Positions 9,246-18,016 of a DNA stretch of 64,000 nucleotides are shown here, piece by piece. Both the position numbers and the translations under genes were made by a program. Below the pieces are notes generated by a model. It was not told the DNA's origin. It was given only the letters and a program-made list of their open reading frames with translations, and made no database searches. Position 1 is the first letter of the stretch. Every line of letters starts with the position of its first letter. Source of the DNA: Bdellovibrio sp. ZAP7 (GTDB lineage: Bacteria > Bdellovibrionota_B > Oligoflexia > Oligoflexales > RGVZ01); assembly GCA_945900755.1 (NCBI GenBank), contig CAMDKS010000014.1, positions 1 through 64,000 of the forward strand, read 5' to 3'.

Positions 9246-9407
9246 GGATGCAAACGGGCTCGCAAATGTCGAAATAAAAACGGGCGCAGCAAGCTTCCGA
9301 ATACAAATTTCGTTTAATGAAACATGACAGTCTTCAGCTTCATGGCTCAATTGTTTGTGCAGAGCTGGGTCCAATCTTACCAAAAATTTTCCCGAGTGAG
9401 TTCCCAT
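9201..9407 (-). pseudogene. HicB/Arc-like ribbon-helix-helix antitoxin fragment cut by IS remnant B
   Basis: The ATG at 9407 has AGGAG six bases upstream. The first 40 residues (HSGKFLVRLDPALHKQLSHE and CHVSLNEICIRKLA) match the C-terminal ribbon-helix-helix domain of HicB-like antitoxins, a DNA-binding dimer. After about residue 54 the frame runs into the IS end (9245 downward) and is non-homologous until the stop. Only the DNA-binding domain remains; the usual HicB N-terminal partner-binding domain and a hicA toxin gene are not seen. It may still be expressed as a short repressor, but I read it as a relic. Confidence 0.65.
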
Positions 9408-9479
9408 GCTCATCTCCTGATATCGAGGAATCAGATTGAATAGTATGACAATCCGTATTGATTTGGTATCTCTAATGTT

Positions 9480-10538
9480 CTAACGTCCGAGGCTAATTCC
9501 AATAGCTTCGGCAGCCATAAGAAACGGGTCATTAAGACTAAGACTTCGTGCCTCGTTGGCAAAATCTCCGTATTTGATCGAAGTGATTTCTCCGCCGCGG
9601 TAACCCACCACAGTTCCAAATTTTTTCGCAGCCACCAAATCGACGGCATGCACGCCAAACGCCGTGGCAAGAATTCGGTCTAAGGGCGCGGGCGAACCGC
9701 CACGTTGAATATGACCAAGAACCGTCACTCGTGAATCAATTCCTGCTCTTTTGTGAATCTCGCGTGCCACCTCATCGGCAATTCCACCGAGATGGACTGA
9801 GCCCGTCGAAGAAGACCTAAACTTTGGCTCGCAACCAATTTCGTGAGCGCCTTCTGCCACCACGACCACCGAGAAATTACGCCCACGCTTTCTCCGGCTT
9901 TCCATCGCTTTAATAATGGCATCGTAGCTAAAGGGAATCTCCGGCAGCAAAATGATGTTTGCTGCTGATGCGATCCCCGAATGTAAAGCAATAAACCCAG
10001 CATCCCGCCCCATGACCTCTGCCACCATCACACGACTGTGAGCCTCGGCGGTTGAGTGGAGACGAGAGATCGCCTCTGACGCCACCTCGACAGCGGTCAT
10101 AAACCCAATCGACACGTCGGTCGGCTCGTAGTCGTTGTCAATCGTCTTTGGAATTCCCACAATCGGCATTCCTGCGTCCTGAAGCTGCACGGCCATCCTT
10201 TGTGTGCCGTCCCCGCCCACAACAATAAGGCAATCCAAGCCCAAAGTGTTCCAGTTTGCCAAAGCGTTAGCGATCGCCTTGGCCCCCGATTCTGGGCTCT
10301 TAAAAGGACTGCCCGCATTCGACGTGCCAAGTATGGTGCCGCCTTTGTGCAAAATCCCAGAAACATCGGAAAGCTTCAGCTCTCTGACCGCGGGAGGATT
10401 CGTCATAATCCCATTAATGCTGCACTCAATGCCGAAAACTTTCATCCCGTGATTCAAGATCGCATGGCGAGTCACAGCACGAATAACTGCGTTTAGTCCG
10501 GGGCAATCTCCCCCGCCAGTGCAAATACCGATATTCAC
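9480..10538 (-). CDS. pfkA: 6-phosphofructokinase
   Basis: A 352-residue cytoplasmic glycolytic enzyme converting fructose 6-phosphate to the 1,6-bisphosphate. The start is GTG at 10538 with AGGAAA seven bases upstream. Motifs: CTGGGDCPGLNAVIRAV at the N-terminus, VVGGDGTQRMA (about 106-116), GIPKTIDND (about 130-138), and MGRDAGFIAL. Gly in GGDG together with Lys in PKTIDND is the pattern of ATP-using long or mixed group III enzymes; pyrophosphate-using enzymes carry Asp in place of that Gly. ATP use is therefore more likely but is inference. It is divergent from the receiver-TPR gene. Confidence 0.95.
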   Translation of the reverse strand: MNIGICTGGGDCPGLNAVIRAVTRHAILNHGMKVFGIECSINGIMTNPPAVRELKLSDVSGILHKGGTILGTSNAGSPFKSPESGAKAIANALANWNTLGLDCLIVVGGDGTQRMAVQLQDAGMPIVGIPKTIDNDYEPTDVSIGFMTAVEVASEAISRLHSTAEAHSRVMVAEVMGRDAGFIALHSGIASAANIILLPEIPFSYDAIIKAMESRRKRGRNFSVVVVAEGAHEIGCEPKFRSSSTGSVHLGGIADEVAREIHKRAGIDSRVTVLGHIQRGGSPAPLDRILATAFGVHAVDLVAAKKFGTVVGYRGGEITSIKYGDFANEARSLSLNDPFLMAAEAIGISLGR

Positions 10539-10686
10539 AGTTTGGTTTCCTTTATTTTGATGATTTCATAAACGTCTATTGTAGTCGATTTCCGCTCAAG
10601 TAATCAACTTTCTCGAACAAGCGTGTGAAATAGGAGATTTGTGGGCGGTATGGTACAATAACCATAATATTATTGGAGAAACCCAA

Positions 10687-11871
10687 GTGGCTGAAAATAG
10701 TAACCTCCCTACGAAAATACTTATCATTGATGACGACCCGTCCGTTGGTATGGCTCTTGAAAATGCACTCGCGCGCCACAAGATCGCTGTCGTTAAAGCG
10801 AGTGATCTTGAGACGGGAATGTACAAATTTAACAACGAGCGTTTTGAAGTGGTGATCGTAGAGCTTGAATTTGGCCCCTTGCCCGGTCTGGCCTTAATTC
10901 AAAAGTGGCGTGCTCACGAAGTCATGGAGAAACGAAACACAGGATTTATCGTCGCCACGAGTAGCCAACGTTCGGCTGGTCAAGATAATCTTACCAAGGA
11001 ATTGAGCGATATTGAGATCGTCGCAAAGCCCATTAAGGACATACAACTTCTGTCCATTTTAGCGAAGGCACTAAACAACAAAAAAACGTGCCAAATTTTC
11101 TCCGAAACAAAAACGCGAGTCATTGACCCCCATCTAAAACAGGGCAACATCAAAAAAGCCGCCGACAAGGCCATTTCAATGATTCCTGAGGTTGGCAATA
11201 AAGCAGAACGCCTCCTGTTAAACATTTACGAAGATGCCTCACAGTGGCAAGAATGCCTCGACACAACCGTAAAAATGCTTGCCGCCACACCAAACGATAT
11301 CAACTTAATCGGTACTGCTGGTCGAATGCATATGAAACTAGGAAAATTCAACGAAGCAAAGCCATACTTGGAAAAAGCAGATCAGCTCGCACCACAAAAC
11401 ATTGAACGCCTAAACGAACTTGCCTCGATGTACCTTAAAACCAAGGATCCCGTAAAATCCGTGGGCGTATTTAAGGAGTTAATCAAATTGAACCCAGAGT
11501 CCCCTGACTATAAGTTTGATGCCTTCAAAATGCTTTATGACGCTGGATTTGATGAGCAAGCTGTCTCCTTTGGTAAAGAAGTCGCCAAGCCCATGGAAAT
11601 TGTCAGGCACTATAATAATAAAGGCGTGATGCTTTCCAAGGACGGGAAAGTTGCCGAGGCGCTCATTGAGTATAAGCGCGCCCTAATGTTCTATCCAAAA
11701 TTTAAAGACAACTTTCGCATCTACTACAACATGGCCTTGGCCCACATGACACTCAAGACCCCTGATGACTTACTCCAAGCTAAAACTTTTTTCACGAAAG
11801 CCTTGGAGCTCGATCCTACTTTTGACAAAGCAAAAGCGGCCTTAGCAAATTTGCTGAAGCTCGCTCCTTAA
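10687..11871 (+). CDS. Pseudo-receiver domain fused to TPR repeats
   Basis: A 394-residue protein. I choose GTG at 10687 because GGAGAA lies six bases before it; the frame is open further upstream without a ribosome site. Residues 9-130 are a response-regulator receiver fold (KILIIDDDPSVGMALE; conserved Lys in IVAKPIKD). The phospho-acceptor Asp is replaced by Glu59 in VVIVELEFG, which in many receivers mimics the phosphorylated state. The remaining 260 residues are tetratricopeptide repeats (for example INLIGTAGRMHMKLGKFNEA and the last AKTFFTKALELDPTFDKAKA) for protein contacts. There is no output enzyme and no DNA-binding domain. It is probably a scaffold; the partner is unknown. Confidence 0.88.
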   Translation: MAENSNLPTKILIIDDDPSVGMALENALARHKIAVVKASDLETGMYKFNNERFEVVIVELEFGPLPGLALIQKWRAHEVMEKRNTGFIVATSSQRSAGQDNLTKELSDIEIVAKPIKDIQLLSILAKALNNKKTCQIFSETKTRVIDPHLKQGNIKKAADKAISMIPEVGNKAERLLLNIYEDASQWQECLDTTVKMLAATPNDINLIGTAGRMHMKLGKFNEAKPYLEKADQLAPQNIERLNELASMYLKTKDPVKSVGVFKELIKLNPESPDYKFDAFKMLYDAGFDEQAVSFGKEVAKPMEIVRHYNNKGVMLSKDGKVAEALIEYKRALMFYPKFKDNFRIYYNMALAHMTLKTPDDLLQAKTFFTKALELDPTFDKAKAALANLLKLAP

Positions 11872-11905
11872 TAGACGATCTATTGACTGCTTAAACTAAC
11901 CATTC

Positions 11906-11925
11906 GCTAGTGCAAAAACACTAGC
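11906..11925. repeat. Short inverted repeat between convergent genes
   Basis: A perfect seven-base stem GCTAGTG/CACTAGC around six bases, in the gap between the TPR gene and the small basic gene. It has no T run on either strand, so a terminator role is only possible. Confidence 0.4.
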
Positions 11926-11931
11926 AAAGAA

Positions 11932-12075
11932 TTACTTCTTGTAACCACGACGGAAAGTAAGACCAGCACGTTGGCCAGGAATACTTTTCACTTGCTTACG
12001 ACGACGTGCGATTTTCTTTTTCGCGCGGTATTTTGCAGTTTTTTTACGGTTGCGGGCAGGACGATTCTTACGCAT
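11932..12075 (-). CDS. Very basic 47-residue protein
   Basis: MRKNRPARNRKKTAKYRAKK and so on to FRRGYKK: about half of the 47 residues are Lys or Arg. The ATG at 12075 has AAGGAA eight bases upstream, so it is probably translated. The composition fits binding to nucleic acid, as in small ribosomal or nucleoid proteins, but the sequence does not match a ribosomal protein I know (it is not bL34, bL36 or bTHX). It stands alone between convergent and co-directional genes. A second small basic gene of similar style is at 15052. Confidence 0.75.
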   Translation of the reverse strand: MRKNRPARNRKKTAKYRAKKKIARRRKQVKSIPGQRAGLTFRRGYKK

Positions 12076-12178
12076 TTGGAAATTCCTTTTCTAAAACTCG
12101 AAAAATATTGGATGTCTATATAAATCATTCAAATAATAAAATCATCAAAAATAACAGTCACAAGGAAGAAACCTAGCC

Positions 12179-12883
12179 TTAAAGCTTCATGCCCAAGCCC
12201 AGACGAGCATTCATCAATTTTGCCGTGGAATCGACAAAAATAGCCGTTTCAGTACTTTCCTGGCTGGAAGACGTAACCGCAGTGCCTGCCTGGACAAATG
12301 TTTCGGTCTTCGTAACCGCGAAAAATGGACTTTCAAATATCGGCAAATCCAATTCCACAAAGAAGTTTCCACCCAGACCTGCGCGAATTCCAGCACTGGC
12401 TCCGTACAATATTGCGGTCTTAGACGTTTGAACGTATCCAGAGGACGTCCAAATTGAGGCTTTATCCGAAACAATCGTTGCCATTCCCGACACATACGGG
12501 ACGACCCCAGCTGTAAATGCCTTGAAATAATTTCTAGCACCACCGCCAACGCTGAGACCTACGCCGTTGTCTGGAGTGACCCGCCCAGCGGCGGCAGTAT
12601 AGCTGCGCATCTTAACATTAGCCTCTCCGAGCCAAGCCACGCTCTCAGTCAGATCGTCCGAAAAACGGCCTCCTAGGCTAATCGTGCTGGTCGAACCCAC
12701 CGATTGACTGTCAATTTTATTGCTCTCTTTTTGATAAAATCCCGAAACGAGAGTGACATCGGCAGCAAACAAATTAGAGCCTGACATGGCAGCGAATAGT
12801 AGCAGGCTAGAGGCTTGGACCCCTCTTTCATTAAAAGTAATTCCAGAAAGTCTCTTTAAATTCTTTGAAAATAGATTCAACAT
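12179..12883 (-). CDS. Probable outer-membrane beta-barrel protein
   Basis: A 234-residue protein with a strong AAGGAG site before the ATG at 12883. The signal peptide is long, with a basic start and the hydrophobic run SSLLLFAAMSGSNLFAAD (cleavage near residue 41). The mature part alternates polar and hydrophobic residues with Gly-rich turns (SVGGGARNYFKAFTAGVVPYVSG, then YGASAGIRAGLGGNFFVELDLP), typical of small porin-like barrels of about eight strands. It ends in GLGMKL rather than in the usual Phe. No ligand or family can be named. Confidence 0.7.
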   Translation of the reverse strand: MLNLFSKNLKRLSGITFNERGVQASSLLLFAAMSGSNLFAADVTLVSGFYQKESNKIDSQSVGSTSTISLGGRFSDDLTESVAWLGEANVKMRSYTAAAGRVTPDNGVGLSVGGGARNYFKAFTAGVVPYVSGMATIVSDKASIWTSSGYVQTSKTAILYGASAGIRAGLGGNFFVELDLPIFESPFFAVTKTETFVQAGTAVTSSSQESTETAIFVDSTAKLMNARLGLGMKL

Positions 12884-13153
12884 ACCGAACTCCTTAAAGT
12901 AAATGTCAGATCAACCTCGAAATCCTACCCTTCACAGCCTTTTGAGCAAGTGTTAATTGGTAAAGTTCCAGATCAAATGCCCATTTCAGCATAGACGGGA
13001 CGGGCGACCACCTTGGCTCGCCACCTAACTGCCTGATTATTAAGTAATTACTTAATTAAATTATAAAAATCCTAAAGGATTCCTCAGCCCGCCCGAAGAC
13101 CTCCTAGTGCCGCCCATATTCATTATGAATTTTGGACGCATCAAGGGGGTTTT

Positions 13154-14128
13154 ATGAATGATGGCAGTAAACAATTTTCGGCGTGGTTTGTCGCAATCGG
13201 TTTAAGCGGCACTATTTTTGGCGGCGGCTCTTACTGGATTAAAAATAATATAAAGCCCAGTCATGCATCAAATGAACATGGAGATGAACACGCGGCCGCT
13301 CCTGCTGCACACGGTGATGAACATGCCGCCGCTCCTGCTGCACACGGTGATGAACATGATGCCGCCGCTCCTGAACACAGTGATGCACACGCAGCCGCTC
13401 CTGCTGCCCATGCTGCCCCTCACTGGACCTACGGCAAAGGTGATGCCAGCGGCCCATCCAATTGGGGATCTCTTGCCAGCAGCTTCTACCAATGCGAAAA
13501 AGGAATGGAGCAGTCTCCAATCGATATTTCTGGAGGCCAATATTCAACTAAAGCGCCGAAGATTGTTTGGCACTATGATCAGGCCAAACTAGACGTCGAA
13601 AATAATGGCCACACCATTCAGTCCAGCGATGCGTCGAAAGAAAATTTCGTTACCATTGACGGAGAAAAATATACTCTCGCGCAATTCGACTTTCACAATC
13701 CCAGCGAACACCGAATCAAAGGCATTCCGTCAGACATAGAAATGCAATTTGTCCATAAAAACGCGGAAGGAAAACTTGCCGTCATCGGGGTCATGATCAA
13801 CGAAAGTTCAGGCAAAGAGAACAAGGCCTTCAAAGCCATTTGGGATATTCTCCCGCGCTCAAAAAACACCAAGGCTCCAACCCAAGCCATCGCTAAACTT
13901 GGAGATCTATTGCCCAAAGATCGCGATTACTATCACTATAAAGGCAGCCTCACGACGCCTCCTTGCTCGGAAGGGGTTCGGTGGTTTGTCCTCCAACAAC
14001 CCATAAGTATTTCGGCAGGACAGGTGGAAATGTATTCGTCCATCTTCGAAGGCAGCACCAACCGCCCTGTTCAGCCGATACAAGGCCGCGATATTCTAAC
14101 CAACAAGACGCCAGTCGTGGCCCACTGA
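13154..14128 (+). CDS. Membrane-anchored alpha-carbonic-anhydrase-like protein with altered zinc site
   Basis: A 324-residue protein, AAGGGGG four bases before the ATG. Residues 8-30 form an N-terminal membrane anchor. Residues 35-85 hold four near-repeats of HGDEHAAAPAA, rich in His, Asp and Glu, a likely metal-binding linker. Residues 93-320 are a complete alpha-carbonic anhydrase fold (HWTYGKG, EQSPIDIS, YKGSLTTPPCSEGVRW, NRPVQP). Family members bind zinc by the His pair of QFHFH and the His of E-x-H-x-V-H. Here these read QFDFH (Asp179, His181) and EMQFVH (Gln198), so two of three ligands are changed. Carbonic anhydrase activity is doubtful; a binding role or another metal is possible. 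It should face the periplasm. Confidence 0.9.
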   Translation: MNDGSKQFSAWFVAIGLSGTIFGGGSYWIKNNIKPSHASNEHGDEHAAAPAAHGDEHAAAPAAHGDEHDAAAPEHSDAHAAAPAAHAAPHWTYGKGDASGPSNWGSLASSFYQCEKGMEQSPIDISGGQYSTKAPKIVWHYDQAKLDVENNGHTIQSSDASKENFVTIDGEKYTLAQFDFHNPSEHRIKGIPSDIEMQFVHKNAEGKLAVIGVMINESSGKENKAFKAIWDILPRSKNTKAPTQAIAKLGDLLPKDRDYYHYKGSLTTPPCSEGVRWFVLQQPISISAGQVEMYSSIFEGSTNRPVQPIQGRDILTNKTPVVAH

Positions 14129-14324
14129 TTCATATCTGTATAATTTTATAGCTTATTTAGGTGCCCCGTCGATTTTCCCTAGCGACTGGCACCCATCTCA
14201 GCTATATTGTGATCTTGTAGATTTACTAATAATTCTAGAAACCTTGGGTTGCGTCCTTTTACCCCTCTGATTTATATCAGCACCTCGCGCCCTTCGTTTA
14301 ATTTAAACAGGACTTACGACATCC

Positions 14325-14897
14325 GTGACGCCGAATAATCCAAACCAAAATATTGGTGTAAATACCTCCCCCGTTGGCGTCATGATGGCCGAAGATTTAG
14401 TGATCGATGCCATGACCACAAATGACCTCCCGTCTGTTTGCGAGATGGTTCGCCGCGGAATCGGCTCCTATGAAGAGGCTGGCAACGTCCTAGCGAGCAC
14501 GTTTCGACGTCTAGATAAATTTGGACCGATTTACGAAAGCGAAGGGTCCATTTACTTCGTTGCGCGCGACAGAAGAAATCCTAACCTTATATTGGGTGGC
14601 GCAGGAATCGGCCCCCTCCATGGCCTTTCCCCCCTTGAATGCCTCGGAGAAATAAGAGACCTGGTCGTAAATCCAGACTCGCGAGGAAACGGAATCGGCG
14701 CTCGGTTATTAAAACGATGCCTCGACGAGGCCAAAATGCTCGGTTATCAACGAATCTACCTCGAAACCACATCCCAAATGGAACAAGCCCGGAAGCTCTT
14801 TATCCGAAACGGCTTTCGCGCCGTTACCACGGGAGCGTCGAAATCCGGTCCAAGTGATTCAATGCCTTGCTATTACCTTCTAGAATCTCTCTCCTAA
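14325..14897 (+). CDS. GNAT-family N-acetyltransferase
   Basis: A 190-residue protein. The acetyl-CoA loop is RDLVVNPDSRGNGIGARLLKR (about 116-136), the classic Q/RxxGxG/A motif, followed by the helix-strand pattern LGYQRIYLETTSQMEQARKLFIRNGF. The start is taken as GTG at 14325 with AGGA about 12 bases upstream; ATG codons at 14382 and 14385 are possible and would remove a disordered stretch. The substrate is unknown. It stands alone. Confidence 0.88.
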   Translation: MTPNNPNQNIGVNTSPVGVMMAEDLVIDAMTTNDLPSVCEMVRRGIGSYEEAGNVLASTFRRLDKFGPIYESEGSIYFVARDRRNPNLILGGAGIGPLHGLSPLECLGEIRDLVVNPDSRGNGIGARLLKRCLDEAKMLGYQRIYLETTSQMEQARKLFIRNGFRAVTTGASKSGPSDSMPCYYLLESLS

Positions 14898-15051
14898 CCA
14901 GTGATCTGGGCCATTTGCGACCAAATCCAACTAGACTTTTGCCATCTGATGGGGATTAGGAAAAAAACGACGTCTCCCTCAAGTTTACGCTTGAAATTGC
15001 GGTCGTATTCTATTACTTTCCCCTGCTCTGAATAAGAAAGGGTCCAACATC

Positions 15052-15222
15052 ATGGCATCGAATACACGCAAAGTTACCAACGTCCGCGAGAGCAAAGCTG
15101 CTAAAGCTGGAGCATCTCGTAAAAACACCATTCGTCGCAAAGGTACTACCGCGCCGAATCTAGTTTTGAACAAGCCAAACGCGAGCGAAAAAGCTCAAAT
15201 TGCAGCTCGGTCAAAAAAATAA
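15052..15222 (+). CDS. Small basic 56-residue protein
   Basis: Begins MASNTRKVTNVRESKAAKAG and ends AARSKK; about a quarter of the residues are Lys or Arg, with many Ala, Ser and Asn and no hydrophobic core. GAAAGGG lies about ten bases before the ATG. It is probably unfolded alone and may bind nucleic acid, like histone-H1-like bacterial proteins, but this rests on composition only. It lies 51 bases upstream of coaBC on the same strand. Confidence 0.7.
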   Translation: MASNTRKVTNVRESKAAKAGASRKNTIRRKGTTAPNLVLNKPNASEKAQIAARSKK

Positions 15223-15273
15223 TTCTCGGCGACAAAATCAAATTCATTCTCTCTCCTTTGTAGAGGGAATAGA

Positions 15274-16479
15274 ATGGAACAGCCCATGAATGATCTTGAC
15301 GTAATCCCCACTTCCGATGCCCTTGCTGGGCGTCGCATTGATGTGATTGTGTCTGGATCAATCGCTGCTGTAGAATCCGTAAAATTTATACGCGCACTAC
15401 GCCGCCTTGGTGCCGAGGTTACTCCTTGGCTATCCCACGGCGGCGCAACTTTTATTACACCGTTGGCGGTCACTTGGGCTGCAGGCAGGGATGCCGTCAC
15501 AGGATTTTCTGGCAACGCAAGTCATATTGCTATGAGTGACGCCGTGATCGTTGCACCTGCGTCGTCGAGCGTCCTGGCAAAAATGGCCCGCGGCATGACC
15601 GACTCTCATTGCACGGCCTTACTCGCTTCGGCCCTCGGCCAATCTAAACCGGTTCTAATTTTACCATCCATGCACGACAGCTTACTAGCGGCACCTGCCA
15701 TGTGCGAACACCTGGCCAAAATATCCTCGTGGAAAAATGTCTCGATCCTAAATGCCCGCACTGAAGAGGGTAAACAAAAATTTCCAGACCCCGCTCAGTT
15801 AGCTGACGACGTGTCCCATATCATGAATCGTCCATCACGTCCCAAAGCCGGAGTTTTAGTGACGATGGGAACAACCCGTGGCTACATCGATGATGTTCGC
15901 TATATTTCTAATTACTCGTCAGGAACCTTAGGCTCCCTCATTAGCGAGGAACTCTACCGCCAAGGCTTCGCAACCTACGTCGTCTCTGGCCCGTGTGAAC
16001 GCAAACCGACTTCGGCAACGACCCTGAAAAATGTCCTAACAACAGGAGATATGCTGGCCGCCTGCACAGAAGCTGAAACCCAAGGATTGGTGGGCGGCAT
16101 CTTCTGCGCATCTGTACTGGATTATGAGCCTAGCGAGAGGTCCACTGGAAAAATTAAATCGGGACGCCCGCACCTTTCGATTTCGTTTAAACCTACGCCA
16201 AAAATTATCGATCTTATCTCCTTGGCTGGACTTACAAAAATTGGCTTTAAACTTGAAGTTGGGCTTTCCGAATCTCAGGCAGAAGAGATTGCGAATGAAT
16301 ATATCAAAAAATACAATCTCACGATGCTGATCGCCAACGAGCTTTCAGCCATCAGTGCCAGCAAACATCATGCCTATGCTTTTTCAAAAAACACTCCCAA
16401 TACAACCCTGAACAGTAAAGCTGAAATAGCTCAACACATCTGTCACCACTTAGCTCAGCAGACGACCCTTCACGCCTAA
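15274..16479 (+). CDS. coaBC: Divergent CoaBC (phosphopantothenoylcysteine synthetase/decarboxylase)
   Basis: A 401-residue bifunctional enzyme of coenzyme A synthesis: CoaB joins phosphopantothenate and cysteine, CoaC decarboxylates the product with FMN. GAGGGA precedes the ATG at 15274. The CoaC half (about 20-185) keeps VSGSIAAVESVKFIRALRR, GNASHIAMSDAVIVAPASSS (with the catalytic His) and AKMARGMTD. The usual P-A-M-N motif reads P-S-M-H, so the substrate-binding Asn is lost. The CoaB half (about 190-390) is closer to type: VLVTMGTTRGYIDDVRYISN-YSSG, DYEPSERSTGKIKSG, GFKLEV and LIAN. It is either the true CoaBC in drifted form or a paralogue; no other copy is visible here. Confidence 0.82.
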   Translation: MEQPMNDLDVIPTSDALAGRRIDVIVSGSIAAVESVKFIRALRRLGAEVTPWLSHGGATFITPLAVTWAAGRDAVTGFSGNASHIAMSDAVIVAPASSSVLAKMARGMTDSHCTALLASALGQSKPVLILPSMHDSLLAAPAMCEHLAKISSWKNVSILNARTEEGKQKFPDPAQLADDVSHIMNRPSRPKAGVLVTMGTTRGYIDDVRYISNYSSGTLGSLISEELYRQGFATYVVSGPCERKPTSATTLKNVLTTGDMLAACTEAETQGLVGGIFCASVLDYEPSERSTGKIKSGRPHLSISFKPTPKIIDLISLAGLTKIGFKLEVGLSESQAEEIANEYIKKYNLTMLIANELSAISASKHHAYAFSKNTPNTTLNSKAEIAQHICHHLAQQTTLHA

Positions 16480-16602
16480 ATCAAATTCGTCCTGTTTTTC
16501 TTGTAATTTAGGCAACTTGTACAACGGCAGGATTCACGCCTTTGCGAACTGCCGGCAGACTGTGCTACAATTAAACATAAGATCATCTAACGCAAGGCCA
16601 CT

Positions 16603-17115
16603 ATGAGAACTCTTGTTCTAAATGCCGCCTACGAGCCGATACATTTAGTCACATGGGAAAAGGCCATGTGCCTCGTCGTCACCGCCAAAGCCGAGATTGT
16701 CGCCGAATATGATGAAGTCGTAAGATCGGTCTCCAGAATCTATAAACTACCATCCGTGGTCAGACTCAAATCCTATGTCCGAACCTTTCGAAGAACCATG
16801 AATTCACGATGCACGCGTCGCAATATTTTGCTTCGTGACCAACTGACTTGTCAGTATTGCTCCCAACGAATGAATCAGCACAACATCACCATTGACCACG
16901 TCAAGCCTCGCTGTCACGGTGGCGGCACTGTTTGGAATAACGTGGTCGCGGCATGCCATCCCTGTAATCGCAAAAAGGCCGACTTGACACCTGAGCAAGC
17001 TGGCCTAAGACTTATTAGGACACCAAGAAGTCCCACTTGGATTGATCTCCTCGAAGAAGCCCACCGGGAGTTAATTAATTCTTGGCTGCCTTTCATTACC
17101 AACAAAACAGGATAG
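16603..17115 (+). CDS. HNH endonuclease family protein
   Basis: A 170-residue protein. Residues 80-135 form an HNH domain with a structural zinc ribbon: TCQYC, ITIDHVKPRCHGG (catalytic His), WNNVV and CHPCNRKKAD. The N-terminal 75 residues (VLNAAYEPIHLVTWEKAMCLVV...) match the conserved stand-alone bacterial HNH proteins that are not linked to phage or introns. Their role is unknown; DNA nicking is likely from the fold. It lies 12 bases upstream of serB and probably shares its transcript. Confidence 0.9.
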   Translation: MRTLVLNAAYEPIHLVTWEKAMCLVVTAKAEIVAEYDEVVRSVSRIYKLPSVVRLKSYVRTFRRTMNSRCTRRNILLRDQLTCQYCSQRMNQHNITIDHVKPRCHGGGTVWNNVVAACHPCNRKKADLTPEQAGLRLIRTPRSPTWIDLLEEAHRELINSWLPFITNKTG

Positions 17116-17127
17116 CAGGCGACCAAA

Positions 17128-17940
17128 ATGCGTGTGGTCCTAGATGCAAAAAAAATTTCCGTGCCGCCCCCCTCTGGCACCACAATCTACCGCACGTTTG
17201 AGGTAGCTGGCACCCTATTTGCGATCTTAGATAATGCTCCGCCAGAACTTGTTGACGTGGCTCGCCAGGAAATCCTCAGGGGATTCACCGCTGCGGTCAT
17301 TGATTCAAAATTGCTACGACCCGAGGGCATTTTTTTTGACATGGACGCGACTGTTATTGCTGAGGAGTCCCTCGTCGAAATTTCAAAGCTAGCTGGCAAA
17401 CAAAAAGAAGTGCAAGACCTAACCAAAAGGGCCATGGCTGGTGGCATGGACTTTAAAGAATCCCTAAACCAACGACTGGCCATCATCCGAGGCCTCCACC
17501 GCGATCAAATCTTGTCCCTCCAGCCCACCATCAATCCTGGCATGAAGACACTTGCGGAGTGGTGCCATGGTCAAAAAATTCCAATTTTTTTAGTGAGTGG
17601 AGGCTTTGTCGACTTGGCAGAACCTTTGTCAACGGCACTCGGCTTCCGTGACTTTAAGGCCAATCACTTTAAGTGGAAAGACGACTGCCTCGCAGGCCTA
17701 GATGACGCTTTTATTGTGGACGCCAACGGAAAGTGCGAGGCCATCACTCAGTGGTGCGGCATTCATAATTTAAATCCGAATCAATGCCTTGCCGTTGGTG
17801 ATGGTGCCAACGATCTAAAAATGATGACGCTATGCGGACTGGCTGTTGGGTTCTCACCAAAAGAGATTCTTTGGCCGCATCTAGATGTATCCAATCATAC
17901 TGGCGACCACCGGTTTTTACTTTCCTGTTTGGCGCTATGA
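17128..17940 (+). CDS. serB: Phosphoserine phosphatase
   Basis: A 270-residue HAD-family enzyme for the last step of serine synthesis. Motif I is FFDMDATVIAEES (about 70-82; nucleophile Asp71), motif II LVSGGFVD, and motif III plus IV are around HFKWKDD and AVGDGANDLKMM (about 222-233). The cap region MAGGMDFKESLNQRL is that of SerB. The first 65 residues are not an ACT domain I can identify. It is co-transcribed with the HNH gene and convergent with the metalloprotease. Confidence 0.92.
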   Translation: MRVVLDAKKISVPPPSGTTIYRTFEVAGTLFAILDNAPPELVDVARQEILRGFTAAVIDSKLLRPEGIFFDMDATVIAEESLVEISKLAGKQKEVQDLTKRAMAGGMDFKESLNQRLAIIRGLHRDQILSLQPTINPGMKTLAEWCHGQKIPIFLVSGGFVDLAEPLSTALGFRDFKANHFKWKDDCLAGLDDAFIVDANGKCEAITQWCGIHNLNPNQCLAVGDGANDLKMMTLCGLAVGFSPKEILWPHLDVSNHTGDHRFLLSCLAL

Positions 17941-18016
17941 AAGAATCATCTCGCTGATTTAAATCGTCAGGTTCATATGTAATGATTGTACCCGAAGTCA
18001 GGCCTAAACCAGTCAT

